DNA from: Candidatus Thioglobus sp.
GTDB lineage: Bacteria; Pseudomonadota; Gammaproteobacteria; PS1; Pseudothioglobaceae
Assembly: GCA_028345055.1 (NCBI GenBank)
Contig: JAOMCO010000010.1
Location: forward strand, 1 to 41,794
DNA: 41,794 nucleotides
Reading direction: 5' to 3'
Shown here: positions 14,629-20,815 of the stretch, piece by piece
Layout of the letters: each line of letters starts with the position of its first letter
Numbering within the stretch: the stretch's first letter is position 1
The notes under the pieces: generated by a model
What the model saw: only the letters and a program-made list of their open reading frames with translations
The model's database searches: none
Told to the model about the DNA's origin: nothing
Translations under genes and position numbers: made by a program

Positions 14629-15312
14629 ATGAATATAGACCAAATAAAGAATAAAACAAAAGAGATTATGAACGCAGTTCATTCACGAGGTGAAGTGAAT
14701 ACGCACCTAGACCACGCACTAGAACGAACACTAACATCCGACCAGATAAAACAGAGAGATGCACTTCTTCAAGATAAGAGAGTTCGTTTGAATTACCCAT
14801 TGACTGCCAATACATATATGAATAAATCAATTCACCATCTTCTCATTCAAATGAAGAAACTCTCTCTACGGGTTAATTACAGATTAGATAAAAACTTTGA
14901 TAGATGGAATTCTAACGACAATTCTCTTGGGGGCTTGAACCGAGTTTCGTTCTATTGTTATTTTCAAAAGTGTCTAGGTAATAATCATTGCCACTATTAC
15001 CTAGTTATTCCGCCTAAACATAGTATTGAAAATGTAATTAAAGTCATTAGAGAAGAATGGATTAAATTGGATCCTCGTGTTCAAAAAATGTTAGATATGA
15101 ACCAAACAGTAATAGGTAAGAATGCAATCTTAAAAGAATGGTTTATTAAAGAGTATCAATTGACGAATAAGACTTATTCAACTTGGTGCAAACATCTAGT
15201 TGATGGCGATGTCAAAAGATACTTAGGTTATTCAGTTAGAGAATACATAGTGAATAAGGATGATATGAAAGTTCCCAAGAACGACCAATATGAGACCTAT
15301 GAACTAATATAA
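14629..15312 (+). CDS. Possible HUH-type replication initiator
   Basis: A 227-residue protein. Residues 118-128, NNHCHYYLVIP, form a His-Cys-His step on a hydrophobic strand, as in motif 2 of HUH Rep endonucleases. A strand RVSFYCYFQKC precedes it, and candidate catalytic tyrosines follow (Y176 in EYQLTNK, Y183 in TYSTWCK). ENVIKVIREEW after the HUH step resembles the helix found in such proteins. The family is not certain, and a classic Y-x-x-K motif is not clear. The gene follows the only long noncoding region of the element, as expected for a Rep with its origin. If correct, the element can replicate as a circle after excision. Confidence 0.4.
   Translation: MNIDQIKNKTKEIMNAVHSRGEVNTHLDHALERTLTSDQIKQRDALLQDKRVRLNYPLTANTYMNKSIHHLLIQMKKLSLRVNYRLDKNFDRWNSNDNSLGGLNRVSFYCYFQKCLGNNHCHYYLVIPPKHSIENVIKVIREEWIKLDPRVQKMLDMNQTVIGKNAILKEWFIKEYQLTNKTYSTWCKHLVDGDVKRYLGYSVREYIVNKDDMKVPKNDQYETYELI
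14914..14936 (+). repeat. Spaced motif copy 12 (intragenic)
   Basis: AACGACA-N11-GGCTT inside the Rep-like gene, encoding NDNSLGG in what looks like a linker before the strand leading to the HUH step. Confidence 0.55.
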
Positions 15313-15315
15313 ATA
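15308..15315 (+). promoter_or_regulatory. Second TATAAATA box
   Basis: Exact TATAAATA overlapping the stop codon of the Rep-like gene, 41 bases before the ATG of the ribbon-helix-helix gene. It could drive that gene, with the same caution as for the first box. Confidence 0.3.
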
Positions 15316-15355
15316 GTAGTGTAAGACATTTAACTTCCACTTAATTATCACCAAT

Positions 15356-15517
15356 ATGCAGAATATCACCAGTAAGAAAGTAAGTAACAAGAAGAAGGTT
15401 TGTCTTTATTTTGATAAAGATATATACAAAGACTTCCAAAATGTATGTGAAAGACGAGATGCACCAGTTTCTCGTGTATTGACAAGAATGATGGACAAAC
15501 AACTAAGGGCAATCTAA
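15356..15517 (+). CDS. Small ribbon-helix-helix (CopG/Arc-like) protein
   Basis: A 53-residue protein, MQNITSKKVSNKKKV, then a strand VCLYFDKD, helix YKDFQNVCERRDA and helix PVSRVLTRMMDKQLRAI. Strand-helix-helix with a hydrophobic strand alternating with polar residues is the ribbon-helix-helix fold, and the SRVLTRMM helix fits CopG-type proteins. Such proteins bind palindromes as dimers and control plasmid copy number or their own operon. The upstream palindrome at 14420-14435 is a candidate operator. The gene follows the Rep-like gene after 43 bases. It is too short for a default ORF cutoff. Confidence 0.6.
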   Translation: MQNITSKKVSNKKKVCLYFDKDIYKDFQNVCERRDAPVSRVLTRMMDKQLRAI

Positions 15518-15599
15518 TAAGTAAGAACCGTCTTGTGGGTTGTTAGACAACGCCACCGAAAATGGGATATCAAAATTACAACCCCAAGACACCTAATCA

Positions 15600-15622
15600 A
15601 ACGACAAATTAAATTATGGCTG
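15600..15622 (+). repeat. Spaced motif copy 13
   Basis: AACGACA-N11-GGCTG; the ATG of the 36-residue ORF lies inside it (ATGGCTGCA). Confidence 0.8.
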
Positions 15623-15726
15623 CAACTAAACAATCCAAAATTAAAAAACAAGTATTAACAATTAAACGAATGATAGATGATTGGCAACAGTATCTTGCCT
15701 ATCTTGATGCAAATGCAAAAAAGTAA
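15616..15726 (+). CDS. 36-residue hypothetical protein
   Basis: A short reading frame, MAATKQSKIKKQVLTIKRMI onward, predicted as one helix (VLTIKRMIDDWQQYLAYLDANAKK). Its ATG is inside a motif copy, and it overlaps the next short frame by 20 bases. It is weakly supported and could be non-coding, although the overlap arrangement is typical of compact phage-like operons. Confidence 0.35.
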   Translation: MAATKQSKIKKQVLTIKRMIDDWQQYLAYLDANAKK

Positions 15727-15838
15727 ACAACAAATCAAAATAGAACAACTCTTAAAAGAGGCAGAAAGGGAATCTAGTTCAAGTAAGAGGCAAGACCTTA
15801 TATTGCAAATGATAAGACTTTTGTCTGAAATATCGTAG
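15707..15838 (+). CDS. 43-residue hypothetical protein
   Basis: A short frame, MQMQKSKQQIKIEQLLKEAE onward, in another frame from the previous one and overlapping it. It is predicted to be helical and charged. The stop codon is the first stretch of a hairpin terminator at 15838. Support comes from this arrangement only. Confidence 0.35.
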   Translation: MQMQKSKQQIKIEQLLKEAERESSSSKRQDLILQMIRLLSEIS

Positions 15839-15873
15839 TGTATTAAACCTTGCGTAATACACTCAATTTTTGA
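15838..15873 (+). terminator. Probable Rho-independent terminator
   Basis: GTGTATTA (15838-15845), 9-base loop, TAATACAC (15855-15862), then TCAATTTTTG. An 8-bp stem with a T run closes the plus-strand transcript of the small genes. Confidence 0.6.
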
Positions 15874-15944
15874 TGTCTTACAGATACTATTCTAATAGGG
15901 TTTCAATATTCGTAATTTAGGGGGGTTCTAATACACCCCAGTTA

Positions 15945-15967
15945 AACGACAATTGTCCTTGAGGCTC
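15945..15967 (+). repeat. Spaced motif copy 14
   Basis: AACGACA-N11-GGCTC, located just downstream of the minus-strand NERD gene's stop codon. Confidence 0.8.
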
Positions 15968-15974
15968 TGAACAC

Positions 15975-16634
15975 TTAATTCAAAGTAAACCTACATTTAG
16001 GATAACCACTACATCCTATAAATTGAGTGCCTGTTCTTATTCCTTGTTTAACAGTTCTTTCTACTAATGCAGAACCACATCTTGGGCAGACTGTTTCAGA
16101 TGAATGACGATTATGTAATGATTGAATATGTTCTCTTTTAGTAATCTTGCCATCAGTATCAATCAGTAAACTACATATTCTTCCAATTTCATCATTAGAT
16201 AAAACTGTGTCTTGAAATTGTTTGATGTAACGACCAAGACCAGAAGATAGAACATTTGAGGGTAGTTCAGTTTTGAATTTTGAGTCACCAACAAAACAAA
16301 CAACAGTTTGAATATGCGTTTCTTCTACATCAAGATACTTTGATAAGACTTTCTTTTGTCTAAAGGTTTGTTTAAGTGGGTTTTGAAATGAATACTTGTT
16401 TTTGTAAACTACTTGTGTCCATTTAGATTGAGTTTCAGAACCATAAATCCATCCCTTCAAATTCTTTGTTTCAACTATGAACAGTCCAAATGGTGATACT
16501 AGAATATGGTCTATTTGAGTAGTGCCATTAGAAGATGGAATAATGACATCATTAAATCTTCGGTAAAGTTCGTTGTTTAAACTTAACCATAATTTAAATT
16601 GTGTTTTCTTTTCGCCAAACCATCCTTCAAACAT
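15975..16634 (-). CDS. NERD-domain protein with topoisomerase-type zinc finger
   Basis: A 219-residue protein. Residues 1-120 match the NERD nuclease-related domain: MFEGWFGEKKTQFKLW, IDHILVSPFGLFIVETKNLKGWIYG (core Asp and E-x-K), then KQTFRQKKVLSKYL. The C-terminus is a four-Cys zinc finger like those of bacterial topoisomerase I (CPRCGSALVERTVKQGIRTGTQFIGCSGYPKCRF). The start at 16634 matches the family's usual beginning. An in-frame upstream extension to 16775 would run through a motif copy and is less likely. The probable role is DNA binding or cleavage. Such proteins occur in defence islands and plasmids; the exact function is unknown. Confidence 0.75.
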   Translation of the reverse strand: MFEGWFGEKKTQFKLWLSLNNELYRRFNDVIIPSSNGTTQIDHILVSPFGLFIVETKNLKGWIYGSETQSKWTQVVYKNKYSFQNPLKQTFRQKKVLSKYLDVEETHIQTVVCFVGDSKFKTELPSNVLSSGLGRYIKQFQDTVLSNDEIGRICSLLIDTDGKITKREHIQSLHNRHSSETVCPRCGSALVERTVKQGIRTGTQFIGCSGYPKCRFTLN

Positions 16635-16657
16635 AGAATGTATTCTACCTTCAATTA

Positions 16658-16680
16658 AACGACACTTGTCATTTAGGCTG
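16658..16680 (+). repeat. Spaced motif copy 15
   Basis: AACGACA-N11-GGCTG, 24 bases upstream of the minus-strand NERD gene start. Confidence 0.8.
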
Positions 16681-16911
16681 CAATCACATTTCCCCAAATT
16701 AGTAGATTTATCAAAAATAGACATATCACTATGATGTTTTTCATAGATTACCTCTCTTGTTGGAATTAGACACACAGAAACACCCCCCTCGGAACTGAAC
16801 AGTATTCGTTTACTTAAACAAGGGTATCTCTTTTGAAATACATAACTACTAACTAGGTCAATTTAGTTCGTTTTGTATATGGATTTTTTGCCAGTATATT
16901 TTTGAGTGATT

Positions 16912-17121
16912 TTAGTAATCACACTCGCTATCAAACCAAGACTGACAAAAGAACTTAATATGTTTCTGTTCTCTCTTATTGAGTTTCTTGCGTTGGTAGT
17001 TCGTAAGAGGCGCTGGTGTGCATTTTGTGTAGATGACCGAATGAACTATGTCATTCTTAAAGATAATGCGAACACCATCATCCTTGATGATTGTATCTTC
17101 TTTGTTGTATTTCTTCCCCAT
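16912..17121 (-). CDS. 69-residue hypothetical protein
   Basis: A small basic protein, MGKKYNKEDTIIKDDGVRII onward, with a C-terminal NYQRKKLNKREQKHIKFF. Its ATG overlaps the stop of the upstream 95-residue gene (TAATG), so it is probably translated in a coupled fashion. That supports this strand over a plus-strand frame of similar length. No family is recognised. Confidence 0.45.
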   Translation of the reverse strand: MGKKYNKEDTIIKDDGVRIIFKNDIVHSVIYTKCTPAPLTNYQRKKLNKREQKHIKFFCQSWFDSECDY

Positions 17122-17408
17122 TAGTAAGTGTAGTATTTGATTGCGAACTTGCCTATTTTGATTGGGAACTCTTTATTTCGTATCTCTTGAATTCTAGTAT
17201 CTCTCTCGTGCTTTCTCTTTAATACAGAACTAACAGAAGTGTTGAACCACTTCTTACCTCGTGGCGTTGCCACTTCCCACTTGTTTAACTTATGTGCTAT
17301 TCGTCTGTAACCATAACCTTTATCGTGCAATGATTTAATCAATGTATAAAGAAACTGTTGATACTCTGTGTATGGATTACCTTGATAAGTCAAATTGTTT
17401 GACTGCAT
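17121..17408 (-). CDS. Small recombinase-domain-like protein, N-terminally disrupted
   Basis: A 95-residue homolog of the 116-residue protein at 5667: YGYRRIAHKLNK, PRGKKWFNTSVSSVLKRKHERD and the C-terminal KFAIKYY match. Upstream of its ATG the same frame continues with homologous residues GTIPHLEFTLE (17409-17441; compare NVIPCLDFSIE). It then diverges next to motif copy 16, with no start codon available. The original start therefore seems to have been separated by about 43 bases containing the motif. The gene sits at the right end of the element and reads inward, as its homolog does at the left end of the relic. An accessory recombination factor is an inference. Confidence 0.6.
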   Translation of the reverse strand: MQSNNLTYQGNPYTEYQQFLYTLIKSLHDKGYGYRRIAHKLNKWEVATPRGKKWFNTSVSSVLKRKHERDTRIQEIRNKEFPIKIGKFAIKYYTY

Positions 17409-17447
17409 TTCAAGAGTGAATTCTAAATGAGGTATTGTTCCAGAAAG

Positions 17448-17470
17448 AACGACACTTTCTGTTGCGGCTG
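17448..17470 (+). repeat. Spaced motif copy 16
   Basis: AACGACA-N11-GGCTG, 26 bases inside the right inverted arm. It coincides with the insertion relative to the homologous gene at 5667. Confidence 0.8.
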
Positions 17471-17495
17471 AGGAACTATCTTGATTTGCTAAAGG

Positions 17496-17509
17496 GGTAC
17501 TCTCAAATC
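17496..17509 (-). repeat. Right inverted arm of the 11 kb element
   Basis: Exact inverted copy of 6469-6482, immediately downstream of the glmS stop codon. Confidence 0.7.
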
Positions 17510-17526
17510 TATTCCACTGTTACAGA
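17509..17526 (-). repeat. glmS 3'-end copy 5 (native, right att)
   Basis: On the minus strand the codons are TCT GTA ACA GTG GAA TAG, Ser-Val-Thr-Val-Glu-stop, the functional end of glmS. Confidence 0.75.
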
Positions 17527-19356
17527 TTTTGCTAGGTTTCTTGGCTTATCAACATTTGTACCTTTTTCAATAGCCACAAAGTAACTTAGGAGCTGAAGTG
17601 GTATTGTAAAAATAATTGGAGCAGTGATTCTTCCAAGGTTTGAAGTAATAGGAACTATCTCCATTGTGGGCATTGACTCAACTTTTGAGCCAAAATCTTC
17701 GAAAACAATCATGTAAGAGCCTCTAGACTTAACTTCTTGTATATTTGATTTCAATTTCTCAAGGAGTTCATCATTTGGAGCAATTGCAACTACAGGTATA
17801 TTTTCATCTATCAGTGCAATAGGGCCATGTTTTAATTCTCCAGCAGCATATGCTTCAGCATGTATATAGCTTATTTCTTTTAATTTTAGTGCTCCTTCAA
17901 GGGCTATTGCATGCATTGTTCCTCGACCCAGGAATAATGCACTATTTTTATTTTTGAAACGAAAAGCAAGTCTTTTTATTTGCTTAGCTTGTTGAAGTGT
18001 CTCAGTAATTAAGCCAGGGAGTCTTTTTAACCCATTCACTATATCTTTTTCCTGAGTTTCATTTATATTACCCTTACTTTTTCCAAGAGCTATAGTTAAC
18101 AATGCTAGGGCGACTAATTGAGTAGTAAAAGCTTTAGTACTTGCAACCCCAATTTCTGGCCCAGCATTTGTTAAAAAGTTTAGCTCAGAGAGTCTAGTAA
18201 TGCTTGATTCTGCAGTATTTGTTATGCTAAGAGTTAAAATATTTTTATTAATTTTTATAGCTGTTTTAAGTGCCTCTAATGTATCAGCTGTCTCACCACT
18301 TTGAGAAATAGTTAAAAATAGGGTTTTATCTAAGAGAATTGGACGTCGATAACGGTATTCACTAGCAACTTCAATATTACAAGGTATTTTTGCTATATCT
18401 TCGATCCAATATTTTGCAACTAGGCCAGCATTATAACTTGTACCACAAGCTATAATTTGAACTCTAAAGATATCCTTAAACTTTTTCTTTGCTTGATCTC
18501 CAAATGCTGAAATATTAACTGAATTGAATGAAATACGTGATTCTAGTGTATCCCTTATTGCTTGAGGTTGTTCAAAAATTTCTTTCTGCATAAAGTGCTT
18601 ATATGACCCAATATCAACTTGGCCAGCTTTTAATTTAGAGGATTTAATTGGACGAACCACTTCATTGCCATTTGAATCATAAATAGTGACTTTATCAATC
18701 AATACTATTGCAATATCTCCCTCTTCTAGAAAAATAAATTTTTTTGTTAATGATAAAAGTGCAATTTGATCAGAAGCAATATAATTTCCATTTTTAGAAA
18801 TTCCAATTAATAAGGGAGAGCCTTTTCTTGTAGCAATAATTTGATCAGGATATTTAGATGAAATAACTCCCAGGCCGTAAGATCCTTTTAAAGATTTAAC
18901 TGCATTTTGCACTGATGATATTAAATTATTGTTTGATCTCATTGACAAATCAATTTCATGAGCTATAACTTCTGTATCAGTTTCAGACAGGAATTTGTAA
19001 CCCTGATCCAATTGATTTTCTTTTAGGTCAAGATAATTTTCAATTATCCCATTATGAACTACACTAACTGAATTCTTTGATACATGGGGGTGTGCGTTAT
19101 GACTTGCAGGTTCTCCGTGAGTAGCCCATCTAGTATGAGCTATACCTATATTTCCTTTGATTTTATTTTTTCTTGCTTTTAATTTATTTTCTAATACTTC
19201 AACTTTACCAACACTTCTAATAAGATCAAATTTTTTATCTTCTGATAAAACAATAATTCCAGCAGAGTCATAGCCTCTATATTCAAGGCGATTTAAACCA
19301 TCTAATAGAACTGGCACTATATTTTTCTTAGAGACTCCCCCTACTATTCCACACAT
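17509..19356 (-). CDS. glmS: Glutamine-fructose-6-phosphate aminotransferase
   Basis: A 615-residue protein, close to the usual 609. It makes glucosamine-6-phosphate from fructose-6-phosphate and glutamine, the first step to UDP-GlcNAc. The N-terminal nucleophile follows the Met (MCGIVGG); LEYRGYDSAG and THGEPASHNAHPH belong to the glutaminase domain. Two SIS domains follow (ACGTSYNAGLVAKYW, SQSGETADTLEAL, FLGRGTMHAIALEGALKLKEISY). It ends PRNLAKSVTVE. The last 18 nt are the model for the five att-like copies in the window, and the gene's 3' end was probably renewed by each integration. A NusG/RfaH-like gene lies just upstream (46 bases), read in the same direction. Confidence 0.97.
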   Translation of the reverse strand: MCGIVGGVSKKNIVPVLLDGLNRLEYRGYDSAGIIVLSEDKKFDLIRSVGKVEVLENKLKARKNKIKGNIGIAHTRWATHGEPASHNAHPHVSKNSVSVVHNGIIENYLDLKENQLDQGYKFLSETDTEVIAHEIDLSMRSNNNLISSVQNAVKSLKGSYGLGVISSKYPDQIIATRKGSPLLIGISKNGNYIASDQIALLSLTKKFIFLEEGDIAIVLIDKVTIYDSNGNEVVRPIKSSKLKAGQVDIGSYKHFMQKEIFEQPQAIRDTLESRISFNSVNISAFGDQAKKKFKDIFRVQIIACGTSYNAGLVAKYWIEDIAKIPCNIEVASEYRYRRPILLDKTLFLTISQSGETADTLEALKTAIKINKNILTLSITNTAESSITRLSELNFLTNAGPEIGVASTKAFTTQLVALALLTIALGKSKGNINETQEKDIVNGLKRLPGLITETLQQAKQIKRLAFRFKNKNSALFLGRGTMHAIALEGALKLKEISYIHAEAYAAGELKHGPIALIDENIPVVAIAPNDELLEKLKSNIQEVKSRGSYMIVFEDFGSKVESMPTMEIVPITSNLGRITAPIIFTIPLQLLSYFVAIEKGTNVDKPRNLAKSVTVE

Positions 19357-19402
19357 AATCTTCTAGTTTAATTACTATTTTATTGAGTACTGAGGTTAAA
19401 AA

Positions 19403-19876
19403 TTATAGTCCAATTACAGATTTTTTCTCTGTATTTAACATATGTTCTTGACCAAGTAGATTTATCAGCAAAATAACACGATCTGAAGATTTAAATGATT
19501 TAAATATAGCATTACAGTTTTTAAATATTCCTTCAGTGATTTGAACCTTATCACCTGGCTTAAAGTTATCTAGATTAATAAGTTTATTTAATGAATTTTG
19601 CTCATTCTTTTTAATTAGTTGAATAATGTTATTTGGCACTTTTGCAAAATTTAATCCAAATTTTACAAAGTTTAAAACTCCTTTAGTAGATCTAATTGGT
19701 AGCCAATTTTGTTTTTCATTATCAAGATTGATAAATAAATATCCTGGAAATAAAGTTATCTTCTTATTATTAATAAAAGCATTAGGGCAATAAGTATCAT
19801 AATCCTGATTTTGGAGATTTTGTAAAGCAATAGCTTCTTGATTTGGCTTAATTTTGAGGAGATACCAGCTTTTCAT
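19403..19876 (-). CDS. rfaH: RfaH/NusG-type transcription elongation factor
   Basis: A 157-residue protein with the NusG N-terminal domain (KSWYLLKIKPNQEAIALQNLQNQDYDTYCPN, then LFPGYLFINLD and STKGVLNFVKFG) and a C-terminal KOW motif (FKPGDKVQITEGIFKNCNAIF). The length and the short linker match RfaH, the NusG paralog that loads on ops-containing operons and suppresses termination. The start at MKSWYLLK is chosen over one three codons upstream because it matches the family. It precedes glmS in the same direction. General NusG is normally found by rplK, so this is the specialised paralog. I did not find an ops element in the window. Confidence 0.8.
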   Translation of the reverse strand: MKSWYLLKIKPNQEAIALQNLQNQDYDTYCPNAFINNKKITLFPGYLFINLDNEKQNWLPIRSTKGVLNFVKFGLNFAKVPNNIIQLIKKNEQNSLNKLINLDNFKPGDKVQITEGIFKNCNAIFKSFKSSDRVILLINLLGQEHMLNTEKKSVIGL

Positions 19877-19990
19877 GAATGTCATTATAAGCTATATTTA
19901 TAAAGTGTTCAATTAATGAACAATATTAAATATAAATGAAATACTTCCATTTTAGAGTTGAGTTAGCTTTTAGATTATAATAAATATTAA

Positions 19991-20815
19991 ATGAAAGCTG
20001 ATCTTCATAATCACTCTTACTATTCGGATGGCGTTTTATCCCCAAAAGAATTAGTGATTATTGCAAATGATGTAGGTTGTGATTTATTCTCATTGACAGA
20101 TCACGATTCAACATTAGGTTTGCCTGAAGCTCAATTAGAATCAGATAAATTAGGTCTTAGACTTATCAATGGAGTAGAGATTTCTGCATTTTGGAATAAT
20201 AGTGCCATACATATTATTGGGCTTGGAATCGATATTAATAGTGATATTCTTCAAAATGGATTGAGTTTTAATCAAGAATTACGGAAAGTAAGAGCAGAAA
20301 AAATAGCTCTCGACCTTTTGAGGTCAGGTATTAGAGATCCATTGGAAAAGGCTCAAAAAATAAGTGGTGGGCATATGCTGACTCGAACACATTTTGCCCA
20401 AATGCTTATTAAAGAGGGCTATTGTAAAGATATGAAGTCTGTTTTTAGAAGATATTTGTCTGGAAAAAAACCTGGAGGTGTTAGAGTTGAATGGAAGAAT
20501 TTTGATCAAGTCATAAAATGGATTCATTATGCAGGTGGAAAGGCATTGATAGCTCACCCTTTTCGATATCGCATGACTATTTCTAAAATAAAACAATTAC
20601 TTCTTGATTTTAAAGAAGCATCAGGAGATGGTTTTGAAGTAGTAAATGCAAATAGTTCTGAAGATGAAATTTCTCTTGGAAATCAGTTGTTAGAAGATTA
20701 TGATTTCCTTGCATCAAGTGGCTCAGATTTTCATGGATGGCCAAATCAAAGAGTTCAAATTGGTAATTTGGCTGATTTACCCAATTCTAGCAGGGCAATT
20801 TGGAATTATTTATAA
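19991..20815 (+). CDS. rnm: PHP-domain phosphoesterase (RNase AM / YciV family)
   Basis: A 274-residue PHP-domain protein. The metal ligands are visible: DLHNHSYYSDG near the start, LTDHDS (residues 36-41), NGVEISAFW, a later H in HIIGLG, IAHPFRYR and SSGSDFHGW at the end. Length and motif order match YciV/TrpH of gammaproteobacteria, reported as a 5'-3' exoribonuclease or nucleoside bisphosphatase. The stop overlaps the start of the following yciO by one base (TAATG); the yciV-yciO pairing is also found in E. coli relatives. Confidence 0.85.
   Translation: MKADLHNHSYYSDGVLSPKELVIIANDVGCDLFSLTDHDSTLGLPEAQLESDKLGLRLINGVEISAFWNNSAIHIIGLGIDINSDILQNGLSFNQELRKVRAEKIALDLLRSGIRDPLEKAQKISGGHMLTRTHFAQMLIKEGYCKDMKSVFRRYLSGKKPGGVRVEWKNFDQVIKWIHYAGGKALIAHPFRYRMTISKIKQLLLDFKEASGDGFEVVNANSSEDEISLGNQLLEDYDFLASSGSDFHGWPNQRVQIGNLADLPNSSRAIWNYL

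Larger units (their letters stand above)
6448..17526. mobile_element. 11 kb integrated element downstream of glmS
   Basis: The ends are defined by glmS-end copies 4 (6448-6465) and 5 (the native glmS terminus, 17509-17526). Just inside are 14-bp perfect inverted repeats, GATTTGAGAGTACC at 6469-6482 and its complement at 17496-17509. The large serine recombinase ends 14 bases from the left arm, the usual place of an integrase next to its att site. The contents differ from the surrounding chromosome: phage-like and unknown genes, and 16 copies of a motif absent from the chromosomal parts I searched by eye. No structural phage genes, conjugation genes or DDE transposase are visible. Confidence 0.75.

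Noticed and set aside
16635-16775. N-terminal extension of the NERD protein
   Set aside because: The extension has no NERD similarity and crosses a motif copy; the start at 16634 fits the family.
16906-17124. Plus-strand 72-residue frame
   Set aside because: The minus-strand 69-residue frame is coupled by TAATG to its upstream gene and is the better choice.
8174-17470. Repeated motif as integron attC sites
   Set aside because: The motif is only 23 nt with 11 bases between arms; attC sites need long paired arms with RYYYAAC/GTTRRRY ends, and no tyrosine integron integrase is present.
8174-17470. Repeated motif as a CRISPR array
   Set aside because: Copies are 36 to about 1300 bases apart and separated by genes, with no Cas genes.
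5226-17526. Tn7-like transposon at glmS
   Set aside because: No TnsA/B/C/D-like genes are visible, and the duplicated sequence includes the glmS coding end itself, whereas Tn7 inserts downstream of it.
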